Shown here: piece by piece, positions 1 through 6,175 of the stretch
Numbering within the stretch: the stretch's first letter is position 1
How the letters are laid out: every line of letters begins with the position of its first letter
Assembly (NCBI GenBank): GCA_030039715.1
Contig: JASHVA010000210.1
Location: 1 to 19,963, forward strand
Reading direction: 5' to 3'
Source of the DNA: Thermoplasmata archaeon
GTDB lineage: Archaea > Thermoplasmatota > Thermoplasmata > Lutacidiplasmatales > UBA184
Length of the DNA stretch: 19,963 nucleotides
The notes under the pieces: generated by a model
Databases searched by the model: none
Seen by the model: only the letters and a program-made list of their open reading frames with translations
Told to the model about the DNA's origin: nothing
Position numbers and translations under genes: made by a program

Positions 1-61
1 GGCGGCGGGCGGAGGGGCTCCGGGCGTCGGCCCGTCCCTCCGTGCGGCTCGATTCGTTCAT
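1..61 (-). CDS. 5' end of an unidentified protein gene, running off the left edge
   Basis: An ATG at 61-59 on the minus strand opens a frame with no stop to the window edge (20 codons, beginning MNESSRTEGR). The N-terminus is hydrophilic and rich in Arg and Ser, with no recognisable domain. The start is supported by context: a strong TATA element (TATATA at about 84-91) is centred 26 nt upstream of the ATG, the spacing expected for a leaderless archaeal transcript and seen at several other genes here. This is inference from promoter position and an open frame only; the product cannot be named. Confidence 0.5.
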   Translation of the reverse strand, partial: MNESSRTEGRADARSPSARR

Positions 62-79
62 TACCGGTACCAGGCGCCC

Positions 80-130
80 GGCAACATATATAGAATTTCA
101 ATTTAGACTATACAAAGTACTATAGGTATG
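80..130 (-). promoter_or_regulatory. AT-rich promoter island with TATA box
   Basis: About 50 nt of strongly AT-rich sequence stands out from the GC-rich surroundings. TATATA at 84-91 is centred 26 nt before the minus-strand ATG at 61, which fits a TATA box for a leaderless gene. Further TATA-like words (CTATAC and CTATAG at about 108-124) could be alternative promoters. On the minus strand the T-rich words could also help end the transcript that carries tRNA-Val. Confidence 0.55.
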
Positions 131-138
131 TGAGACCG

Positions 139-163
139 CCGGAGGAAGCCGCCCGTCCTCCGG
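139..163 (-). repeat. Perfect 8-bp hairpin downstream of tRNA-Val
   Basis: CCGGAGGA at 139-146 is the exact reverse complement of TCCTCCGG at 156-163, with a 9-nt loop. It lies 27 nt beyond the 3' end of tRNA-Val in the transcript direction and before an AT-rich tract. It could be a 3' trailer structure or part of termination, but archaeal termination usually relies on T-tracts rather than hairpins, so the role is uncertain. Confidence 0.4.
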
Positions 164-189
164 AGCCGGGGGTCCGAGGGGCTCCGGGA

Positions 190-262
190 TGGGCCGGGAC
201 GGATTCGAACCGCCGATCTCCGCGTTGTAAGCGCGGCGTCATCACCGCTGGACCACCGGCCC
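190..262 (-). tRNA. tRNA-Val (anticodon UAC)
   Basis: The minus strand folds into a complete cloverleaf of 73 nt. The acceptor stem GGGCCGG/CCGGCCC is fully paired, the discriminator is A73, the anticodon loop is CTTACAA with anticodon UAC on a CCGCG/CGCGG stem, and the T-arm carries GGTTCGAATCC. G15 and C48, the Levitt pair where archaeosine is placed, are both present. CCA is not encoded and there is no intron. No TATA box is visible just upstream, where arcS is coding, so it is probably co-transcribed with arcS. Nucleotides 1-21 are also the last seven codons of arcS. Confidence 0.96.
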
Positions 263-2098
263 CGTGTCGGAGGGAGGTGCCTCCTCGGTCATGGGCGTGT
301 CGGTCGGGCGCGCCGCCCGGTGGCGGACGCGGACGGCGAGGCCGTGGTCGAGCTCGCGCATCAGGCGGCCCGGGAGCACCGCCTCCCCCACCGCGGCGAG
401 CTCCCCGCGGCGGAGGAGGAGGACGCTGTCCCCGACCCGGATCGCCGGATCGGCGTCCCGGACCCCGGGAACGAAGAGGTCGCCTTCGAGCGAGAGCGCC
501 GGGTCGGCCTCGACCCAGAGCGTGCGCTCGGGCAGCATCCGCCGGGCCCCCGCGACCGTGAGGTGGAAGAGCCCCCGTTCCTCGCGGAGCGTCGCGAGTT
601 CGGTCCGACCGTCGGTCAGGCGCTGGAACCAGGGCCGTCCGGCGAGCCGAACGGGGGCGGCGAACAGCCGATCGGCCGCGGCGCGCCCGAACTGGACGCT
701 CGCGACCTCGCGGAGCTCCTCGCGCACGACCGCGAGCGGGCCACCGGGAACCGAACCGGTATCGCCGAGAGCCGACTCCAGGGCGGAGCGGAGGGAGTCG
801 ATCGCCTCGGGGCTCGTCCCCCGCTCGTCGCCCACGGTCCACCGGGGCTCGGGCCCGACCGCAAGGGCGGGGCGCAGGAACTCGTACTCGCCGGGGTCGA
901 GGTGCGCGACGACGGAGCGGTAGGCGCCGGTCGCGAGGAGGTGGCCGAGGCCCGCGACGACCCCGGCCCGCTCGGGGTCGAGCCACTCGTGGGTGACGGG
1001 GATATCGTACTGACGCGCCGGAGGCACGTCCTCGAGCTCCCGCGGCACGAGGCCGATCGGAGAGCTCACCGAGACGACGTGGATGCGTTCCGCGCCGCGG
1101 AGGCTCTCCCAGGCCGACGCGAACCGGCGATGCGAGCGCGACCGGCGGTACGGCTTCGTCCGCGAGCAGGGCACGAGCAGGAGGACCGATTTCGAGGGGG
1201 GAGGGCGGTACCGTGCGAGGAGCCGCGCGCGGAACCGCGCCATCTCGGGTCGGCGGATCGACTCGAGCAGTACGTAGTTGCCGGTCGCCCCGCCCGACAC
1301 GGGGGTCCGCTCGTCCAGGAGCGGGGCCAGCTCCCGGTCGGCGTACCGGAGCATCTCGGCGAGGGCGGGCTCGGCGGGGAGGCGGGCCTCCACGAGGTCC
1401 CGGAGGCGACCGGCCCGCGCGGCGGCCCGGGTCGCCGCGATCGCCGCCCGGTAGGCGTGGACGGTGTGGACCGCGAGCGGGCCGGCGGGTTCGCTGGCGC
1501 AGGCCGGGCAGCCGCAGAGCCGTTCGGAACTCACCGCCTCGCGGTCGATCGGGCCGAGCGTGGGGTCGAGATACGTCCCGCCGGCGGCCTCGAGGAGCCC
1601 CTCCGTGGAGTCGACGAGGTCGATCCCCAGGTACGCGAGGAGGGGCAACCGGTGCGGGAGTCCGACGCGCGGGGCCCAGAGCACCGGACCGCCGCCGTAG
1701 GTACGGCGCAGCTCCGCGACCGCCCGCACGAACGGTTCGCCGTCGGCCCAGAGCGCGCGGGCGTTGCCGAGCACGAGGAGCTCGGGCGCCGCTCGGGCCT
1801 CCGTGCCGCGGAGCGGGGCGTGCACGTACACCGCGTGCTCGCCGACCGGCACGCCGGCCCCGGGCTGGCCCATCACTTCGGGCGCGAGCACGGGGAATTC
1901 GAGCTCGAGTTCGCCCCTCGCGTCGGCGAGGACGAGCCGGCGCACCCCCGAGCGGGAGGGGCGATGTCGCAGCGCGATCGCCCCCCCGCTCGCCGGCGGC
2001 TCGCTCTCGAGGAGGCCCGGGGTCGGGACGGAGATCGGCCCGATCGCGGCGGTACCGACGAGGGCGAGGCCCGCGAGCGCGTCGACGCGGCGCCGCAC
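242..2098 (-). CDS. arcS: Archaeosine synthase ArcS (TGT-like and PUA domains)
   Basis: ArcS (also TgtA2) acts after archaeal TGT has put preQ0 at position 15 of tRNA, and helps convert it to archaeosine. The 618-aa product has a degenerate TGT-like N-terminal half with a zinc-site pattern CxCxxC at residues 195-200 followed by H211/H214. It then has the ArcS hallmark PCSRTKPYRRSRSH at 310-323 with HVVSVSSPIGLVPREL after it. A PUA-type RNA-binding region lies at about 500-595, and a short polar tail ends the protein. The start is GTG; the following residues (GLALVG, TPGLL) match where TGT-family proteins begin. The gene starts 13 nt after the stop of a small minus-strand gene and may be transcribed with it. 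The last six residues (GPVVQR) and the stop lie inside tRNA-Val. Function is secure by motif; the source of its own transcript is inferred. Confidence 0.92.
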   Translation of the reverse strand: MRRRVDALAGLALVGTAAIGPISVPTPGLLESEPPASGGAIALRHRPSRSGVRRLVLADARGELELEFPVLAPEVMGQPGAGVPVGEHAVYVHAPLRGTEARAAPELLVLGNARALWADGEPFVRAVAELRRTYGGGPVLWAPRVGLPHRLPLLAYLGIDLVDSTEGLLEAAGGTYLDPTLGPIDREAVSSERLCGCPACASEPAGPLAVHTVHAYRAAIAATRAAARAGRLRDLVEARLPAEPALAEMLRYADRELAPLLDERTPVSGGATGNYVLLESIRRPEMARFRARLLARYRPPPSKSVLLLVPCSRTKPYRRSRSHRRFASAWESLRGAERIHVVSVSSPIGLVPRELEDVPPARQYDIPVTHEWLDPERAGVVAGLGHLLATGAYRSVVAHLDPGEYEFLRPALAVGPEPRWTVGDERGTSPEAIDSLRSALESALGDTGSVPGGPLAVVREELREVASVQFGRAAADRLFAAPVRLAGRPWFQRLTDGRTELATLREERGLFHLTVAGARRMLPERTLWVEADPALSLEGDLFVPGVRDADPAIRVGDSVLLLRRGELAAVGEAVLPGRLMRELDHGLAVRVRHRAARPTDTPMTEEAPPSDTGPVVQR

Positions 2099-2111
2099 GG
2101 TCGGCCCGCCG

Positions 2112-2459
2112 TCAGTCGGTCCCGCGGGCCTTGTGCCGTCGGGTCCGGTCGCTCGCGCCGTCGGGGAAGAACGCCTGCCAGCTCGCGAGCAGCGCTTCCC
2201 GCCGTTCGGCCCCGGCCTCCGAGCGGCCGCGCCGTCCGAAGAGCGGGTCGTGCGTGTCGCGGACTTCCCGCAGGAACTCCGCGGGGTTCTCGCTCGCCTT
2301 CTCGAACCCGTAGAGGATCAGCTGGCGGAGGAAGCTCGACTGGCCTCGCCAGCCGATCCGTCGCCGGACCGCGGGGTTCAGGTGGCGCTTCGCGAGCCGC
2401 CAGACCTCGTTCGTCGTGTGGTGGTCGCGGGCCGAGAGCCCGATCATGACCTGCGGCAT
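2112..2459 (-). CDS. Hypothetical basic protein, 115 aa
   Basis: I do not recognise this family. The protein is highly charged and Arg-rich, without membrane segments or a signal peptide. Residues 40-68 (from QSSFLRQLILYGFEKASENP onward) could form the paired helices of a small DNA-binding fold such as ribbon-helix-helix, but no clear motif proves it. A TATA-like CTAAAT at 2487-2493 lies about 31 nt before the ATG, giving a near-leaderless transcript. It is followed after 13 nt by arcS, so it may be the first gene of an arcS-tRNA-Val unit. A second in-frame ATG (Met5) is possible. Confidence 0.7.
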   Translation of the reverse strand: MPQVMIGLSARDHHTTNEVWRLAKRHLNPAVRRRIGWRGQSSFLRQLILYGFEKASENPAEFLREVRDTHDPLFGRRGRSEAGAERREALLASWQAFFPDGASDRTRRHKARGTD

Positions 2460-2483
2460 ATTGATCGGACCCCGACCGAGACC

Positions 2484-2496
2484 TCGGATTTAGCGG
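2484..2496 (-). promoter_or_regulatory. TATA element for the small gene and arcS
   Basis: The minus strand reads CGCTAAATCC here, centred about 31 nt before the ATG at 2459. No other AT-rich word lies in the 75-nt gap between this gene and the ubiA-like gene apart from the palindrome at 2519-2532. Confidence 0.45.
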
Positions 2497-2518
2497 GTTC
2501 GGGAGCCGTTTCCAACGA

Positions 2519-2532
2519 TTTCGTGCACGAAA
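2519..2532. repeat. 14-bp perfect palindrome TTTCGTGCACGAAA
   Basis: A perfect dyad in the 75-nt gap. It starts 2 nt after the stop codon of the ubiA-like gene and lies about 60-73 nt upstream of the next minus-strand start, just above its TATA element. It could be an operator or a 3' hairpin. Its TTCGT...ACGAA half-sites recur in the palindrome at 10526-10535. Confidence 0.55.
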
Positions 2533-2534
2533 AC

Positions 2535-3413
2535 CTACAGAGCGAGCGGAAAGAACACGGCCGCGACCACGCCGACCAAGAAGATCGCGCCGAGCGCGAA
2601 GTGGCGCTCGAACGGGACGCGGGTCGCGCCCGGGTCTCGCACGAGGGCTCGGTCGGTCGTCGCGGCGATCGCCGCCATCGCGGCGAGCGCGACGTAGTAC
2701 TCGACCGCGAGGCCGCGCGCGACGCCGAACGCCGCGAGGAGGGCGAGCGCGACGGCGTGGAGCGCGGGGACGAGACGGGCGGAGCGCTCGGGGCCGAGCC
2801 GCACGGGCACGCTGAAGAGGCCGAGCGCGCGGTCGCTCGCGAGGTCGCCGAGGCTGTGGATCGTCTCGAACGCGGTCCCCCACGCGAGGAGGCCCCCGAC
2901 CGCGAGGAGCACGGAGGGAGGCAGCGTCCCCTCGACCGCGATGAAGACGGCCGCCGGTGTGATCGCCTCAACGAGCCCGAGGAACGCGGTCGTGAACGTG
3001 GTGACCCGCTTCGTGTAGCTGTACCCGAAGACGATCGCGAGCGCGACCGGCGCGAGGACGAACGCGAGCGGGTTGAGGAGATACGCCGCGACCAGGAGGA
3101 CCGCGCCGTTCGCCGCGGCGAACCCGAGCGCAAAGGCGGGGGCGACCCGACCCGACGCGAGGAGCCGCCCCTCGGTGCGCGGGTTCCGGGCATCGAGCGC
3201 GCGGTCGGCCCAGCGGTTGAAGCTGTGGCCGGCGTTGCGCGCCGCGACGAACGCGACGACGACGAGGAAGAGCGTCCAGAGGCTGGGAAGACCGTTCGCC
3301 GCGAGCAGGAGGAAGGCGAGGGCGAACGGAAGGTTGAGGCCGAGGTTCTGGATCTCGAGGAAGCGCCCGAGCTCCCGCGGGGGCGGCGCCGTCGCCGGGG
3401 ACGGCGCGCTCAC
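2535..3413 (-). CDS. ubiA: UbiA-family prenyltransferase (probably menaquinone pathway, MqnP-like)
   Basis: An integral-membrane enzyme of 292 aa that would attach a polyprenyl chain to an aromatic acid, drawing Mg-prenyl diphosphate from the membrane. The first Asp motif is NRWADRALDARNPRT at 66-80 and the second is DLASDRALG at 190-198, with the YSYTKR loop at 131-136. About eight or nine hydrophobic helices are visible. The start is the GTG at 3413, which overlaps the ubiD stop as GTGA; longer frames upstream would run through ubiD. Pairing with a UbiD decarboxylase suggests MqnP/MqnL of the futalosine route to menaquinone, but ubiquinone-type or other prenyl aromatic chemistry cannot be excluded from sequence alone. 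Confidence 0.87.
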   Translation of the reverse strand: MSAPSPATAPPPRELGRFLEIQNLGLNLPFALAFLLLAANGLPSLWTLFLVVVAFVAARNAGHSFNRWADRALDARNPRTEGRLLASGRVAPAFALGFAAANGAVLLVAAYLLNPLAFVLAPVALAIVFGYSYTKRVTTFTTAFLGLVEAITPAAVFIAVEGTLPPSVLLAVGGLLAWGTAFETIHSLGDLASDRALGLFSVPVRLGPERSARLVPALHAVALALLAAFGVARGLAVEYYVALAAMAAIAATTDRALVRDPGATRVPFERHFALGAIFLVGVVAAVFFPLAL

Positions 3414-4891
3414 TTCGCGGGCCGGCCGAGGAGTCGCGCGAGCGCCGGGTCGGAGCGCATCGTCTCCTCGGCGGCGCGGGCCGCGGCCGGGTCCGAGCGG
3501 ATCTCCTCGGGCCACGGCCGAGGAAAGCCGTCCTCCGGGCCCTTGCGCGTCGCGTCGATGCCGACCTTCCCTCCGAGGTTCGGCACCGGGTTCGAGATCG
3601 ACAGCTGGTCGACCGGTCCCTCGACGAGCTCGAGGTCCCGCGCCGGGTCGGCCTGCAGTCCGACGCGGTAGAGCACTTCGGAGAGGTCGTGGACGTGGAC
3701 GTCCGCGTCGACGACGACGAGGTACCGGACGAACATCATCTGGCCGAGGCCCCAGAGCGCGTGCATCACCTTCCGGGGGTGCCCGGGGTACGACTTACGG
3801 ATCGAGACGACCCCGACGTTGATGAACAGCCCCGGGACGGGAAGGTTCATGTCGACGATCTCGGGGAGGACGAGGCGGACCACCGGGAGGAAGACGCGCT
3901 CGACGGCCTTCCCGAGGACGGCGTCCTCCGTCGGCGGCTTCCCCGTGACGGTCCCGAGATAGACGGGCCGTTCCCGGTGCGTGACGCGGGTCACGTGGAA
4001 GACGGGGAACGGTTCGGGCGCGGAGTAGTAGCCGGTGTGGTCTCCGAACGGGCCCTCGACGTGCCGCTCGGTCGGGTCGACGTATCCCTCGAGCACGACC
4101 TCGGCCTGGGCGGGGACCTCGAGTTCGGAGGTCCGCGTGCGCACGAGCTCGAGCGGCTCCGAGCGCAGGAACCCCGCGAAGACGAAGTTCGAGAGCCCCT
4201 CGGGGACCGGGGCGAGGCCCGCGAAGATCGTCGCGGGGTCGATGCCGATCACCGCGGCGACCGGCATCTTCTCCCCGCGGGCCGCCCACTTCCGGTAGTT
4301 GTTCGCTCCCACCCGGTGGACCTGGAAATGCATCCCGAGCGTGTCGGAGCCGTACTGCTGGAGCCGGTAGATCCCCGTGTGCGACTCCCCGGTCTCGGGG
4401 TCGGAGGTCACGACGACCGGGAACGTCACCGTGCGGCCGCCGTCCTTCGGCCAGCACTTCAGGATCGGCAACCGGTCGAGGTCGACCGTCGGCTCCTCGA
4501 CCTCCTGGCACGGCGCGGACTTCACGCGCTTCGGCGCGAGCGTCCGGAGCGTCGACAGCGTCTCGATCGTCCCGGAGAGGTCGCGGACGGCGCCGAGGAC
4601 GCCCGCCGGGGGGCGGAGGCGAACGAGCCGGGCGATGCGGTCGGCGACCGAGTCGAGGTCGGGCGCGTCGAGCGCGAGGGCGATCCGCCGGGGCGACCCG
4701 AGGAGGTTCGTGACGACCGGCATCGCGGCGCCCGGCACGTTCTCGAAGAGGAGCGCCGGTCCGTCGGCCGCGAGGGTGCGCTGGGTGACCTCGGTGATCT
4801 CGAGGTCCCGCGCGACCGGGCGCTGGACGCGGACGAGGTCGCCGGCGCCCTCGAGCTTCTCGAGGAACTCCCCGAGCGAGCGGAACGTCAT
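3410..4891 (-). CDS. ubiD: UbiD-family prenylated-FMN decarboxylase (MqnL-like)
   Basis: A full-length 493-aa UbiD-family decarboxylase, which uses prenylated FMN to remove the carboxylate of an aromatic or alpha,beta-unsaturated acid. Visible motifs are GIYRLQQYGSDTLGMHF at 173-189 (cofactor pocket, R176), EGPFGDHTGYYS at 279-290, whose Glu279 and Asp284 correspond to the catalytic acidic pair, and KSYPGHPRKVMHALWG at 366-381. The ATG at 4891 lies 26 nt from a TATA element at 4913-4921, so the mRNA is likely leaderless. It is translationally coupled to the ubiA-like gene. The pair most likely serves menaquinone synthesis. No UbiX-type prenyltransferase, which would make the cofactor, lies in the window. 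Confidence 0.92.
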   Translation of the reverse strand: MTFRSLGEFLEKLEGAGDLVRVQRPVARDLEITEVTQRTLAADGPALLFENVPGAAMPVVTNLLGSPRRIALALDAPDLDSVADRIARLVRLRPPAGVLGAVRDLSGTIETLSTLRTLAPKRVKSAPCQEVEEPTVDLDRLPILKCWPKDGGRTVTFPVVVTSDPETGESHTGIYRLQQYGSDTLGMHFQVHRVGANNYRKWAARGEKMPVAAVIGIDPATIFAGLAPVPEGLSNFVFAGFLRSEPLELVRTRTSELEVPAQAEVVLEGYVDPTERHVEGPFGDHTGYYSAPEPFPVFHVTRVTHRERPVYLGTVTGKPPTEDAVLGKAVERVFLPVVRLVLPEIVDMNLPVPGLFINVGVVSIRKSYPGHPRKVMHALWGLGQMMFVRYLVVVDADVHVHDLSEVLYRVGLQADPARDLELVEGPVDQLSISNPVPNLGGKVGIDATRKGPEDGFPRPWPEEIRSDPAAARAAEETMRSDPALARLLGRPAK

Positions 4892-4910
4892 GGGCGCGAG
4901 CGAGCGCGCC

Positions 4911-4924
4911 CGCTTACTTAAGCG
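4911..4924. promoter_or_regulatory. Bidirectional TATA element (CGCTTACTTAAGCG)
   Basis: A near-palindrome with 6-bp arms CGCTTA/TAAGCG and the core TTACTTAA. It is the only AT-rich word between ubiD and the HTH regulator. It is centred 26 nt before the ubiD ATG (minus) and about 34 nt before the plus-strand ATG at 4951, so it can serve both directions. Confidence 0.6.
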
Positions 4925-4927
4925 GCC

Positions 4928-4948
4928 GAACCCCCGGGGGCGGGGTTC
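4928..4948 (+). promoter_or_regulatory. Candidate operator: GAACCCC-N7-GGGGTTC
   Basis: A 21-nt inverted repeat with perfect 7-bp arms (4928-4934 and 4942-4948), sitting between the shared TATA element and the start of the HTH regulator. This is the usual place for an archaeal repressor to block polymerase, so autoregulation is plausible. The core CCCCCGGGGG is also self-complementary. GC-rich background weakens the case. Confidence 0.45.
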
Positions 4949-4980
4949 ATATGGGAACCCGAGCTCGGCGCCGCTCGCCG

Positions 4981-5706
4981 ATGCAGTCGATCACGCTCGA
5001 GTTCCGTTCCGAGGACCTCGCGCTCCTCGGCCTCCTCCCACCGGGGCTCTTCGAGAAGTACGAGGAGATCGAGCTCCTCGAGACGCTCCGGCTCGAGCAG
5101 GGCTGGCGGCTCCAGCTCCTGCGCGTGCGCCGCCGCGGGCCGCTCAAGACCGCGGGGGAGCTCGAGCGGGAGTCGCGGCGCATCCGGGCCGGCTACGGGC
5201 TCGAGAGCTTCGAACTCGTGGAGCGTCGCCCGCGGACCCGCGACTACATCCTCCTCGTGCGGCAGCGCAACCCCGAACGTCTGCGGCGCCTCCTCACGCT
5301 CGCGGGCGGCGAGATCGCCCCGACGGCGCCGTTCCGACTGAACGCCGAGAAGGTCGTCGCGTCGTTCCGCGGGGAGGAACGGGCCCTTCGCCGGGTCCTG
5401 AAGCGGCTCGACCGGGAGGAGTTCCCGTACCGCATCCTCCGGGCCTCGGGCCGCCCGTTCGTGCCCGAGGAGGCGGCTCCGCTGCTCACGCCGCTCCAGG
5501 CGGAGCTGCTCGCCCGCGCCTGGGTGCTCGGCTACTACGCCGTCCCGCGGCGGATCACGCTGAGCCGGCTCGCCCGCCAGAGCGGGCGGAGCCCGCCCGG
5601 CCTCGGGAAGGTGCTGCGCCGCGCCGAGGGCCGGCTCGTCGCCCGCTGGCTCGCGCACGAGGGGGCCGCCCGGGACTCCGACGGCGACGCCGCGCGGGAA
5701 GGGTAA
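4981..5706 (+). CDS. Bacterio-opsin-activator-type HTH transcription regulator
   Basis: A 241-aa protein whose C-terminal segment (about 169-223) is an HTH_10 (Bat-like) domain. It shows LTPLQAELLARAWVLGYYAVPR leading into the helix-turn-helix LSRLARQSGRSPPGLGKVLRRAE. The N-terminal 160 residues resemble the sensory half found in small archaeal regulators of this class; no ligand site is evident. I chose the ATG at 4981 because MQSITLEF is a family-like beginning. An in-frame ATG at 4951 would add ten Arg-rich residues and cannot be excluded. It is divergent from ubiD/ubiA with a shared promoter, so those genes or itself are likely targets. dut follows 25 nt downstream. Confidence 0.85.
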   Translation: MQSITLEFRSEDLALLGLLPPGLFEKYEEIELLETLRLEQGWRLQLLRVRRRGPLKTAGELERESRRIRAGYGLESFELVERRPRTRDYILLVRQRNPERLRRLLTLAGGEIAPTAPFRLNAEKVVASFRGEERALRRVLKRLDREEFPYRILRASGRPFVPEEAAPLLTPLQAELLARAWVLGYYAVPRRITLSRLARQSGRSPPGLGKVLRRAEGRLVARWLAHEGAARDSDGDAAREG

Positions 5707-5711
5707 AGAGC
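5702..5711 (+). promoter_or_regulatory. TATA-like element for dut
   Basis: GGTAAAGAGC overlaps the stop codon of the HTH gene and is centred about 26 nt before the GTG of dut, the leaderless spacing. dut may therefore have its own promoter as well as read-through. Confidence 0.4.
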
Positions 5712-5731
5712 GCCGTCCGTTCCGCCCGGCC

Positions 5732-6175
5732 GTGCCGCGCCGGAGCCCGACGGTCGTGGTCGAGCGGCTCCCCGAGTTCCCCGCGGCGACCGTACCGGTC
5801 CGCGCGACCCGCGGCTCCGCCTGCTTCGACCTCGCCGCCGCCGAGTCGGTCGATCTCGTGCGCGGCGCGGTCACGCTCGTCCGGACCGGCCTCCGCGTCC
5901 GGCCGCCGGTCGGCACGTTCCTCGAGGTGCGGCCCCGGAGCGGCCTGAGCTCGCGCGGGGTCGTCATGGTGAATGCGCCGGGCACGATCGACCGGGACTA
6001 CGCGGGGGAGCTCCGCGTGCCCCTGACGTACCTCTTCGACGGGACGTACGCCCTCCGCGCGGGCGACCGCATCGCCCAGGTCCGCGTGGTGGAGGAGCTC
6101 GGCGGCCGGTTCCGGCTCGGCCGGGTGCGAGCCGTCGCGTCCCGGTCGGGCGGCTTCGGGTCGACCGGTCGCTAG
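5732..6175 (+). CDS. dut: dUTP diphosphatase (dUTPase)
   Basis: Hydrolyses dUTP to dUMP and pyrophosphate, keeping uracil out of DNA and supplying dUMP for dTMP. All five motifs of the trimeric dUTPase family are present in 147 aa: I GSACFDL (28-34), II RPRSGLSSR (67-75), III GTIDRDYAGEL with the catalytic Asp (84-94), IV RAGDRIAQ (109-116) and V SRSGGFGSTG (137-146). The C-terminal motif V favours dUTPase over a plain dCTP deaminase. The start is GTG. The stop lies in a CTAG shared with the convergent helicase gene. Confidence 0.93.
   Translation: MPRRSPTVVVERLPEFPAATVPVRATRGSACFDLAAAESVDLVRGAVTLVRTGLRVRPPVGTFLEVRPRSGLSSRGVVMVNAPGTIDRDYAGELRVPLTYLFDGTYALRAGDRIAQVRVVEELGGRFRLGRVRAVASRSGGFGSTGR

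Noticed and set aside
12..188. 13-bp direct repeat GAGGGGCTCCGGG at 12-24 and 176-188, the second just outside tRNA-Val
   Set aside because: It could suggest an attachment site, but it does not include tRNA sequence and no integrase or foreign DNA lies between the copies.
320..3671. Long plus-strand open frames opposite arcS and the ubiA region
   Set aside because: They are Arg/Gly/Pro/Glu-rich with no domain and lie antisense to genes with clear motifs; high GC makes stops rare.
3689..5948. Plus-strand frames opposite ubiD and in another frame of the HTH gene
   Set aside because: Low-complexity charged translations without motifs; the overlapping genes are well supported.
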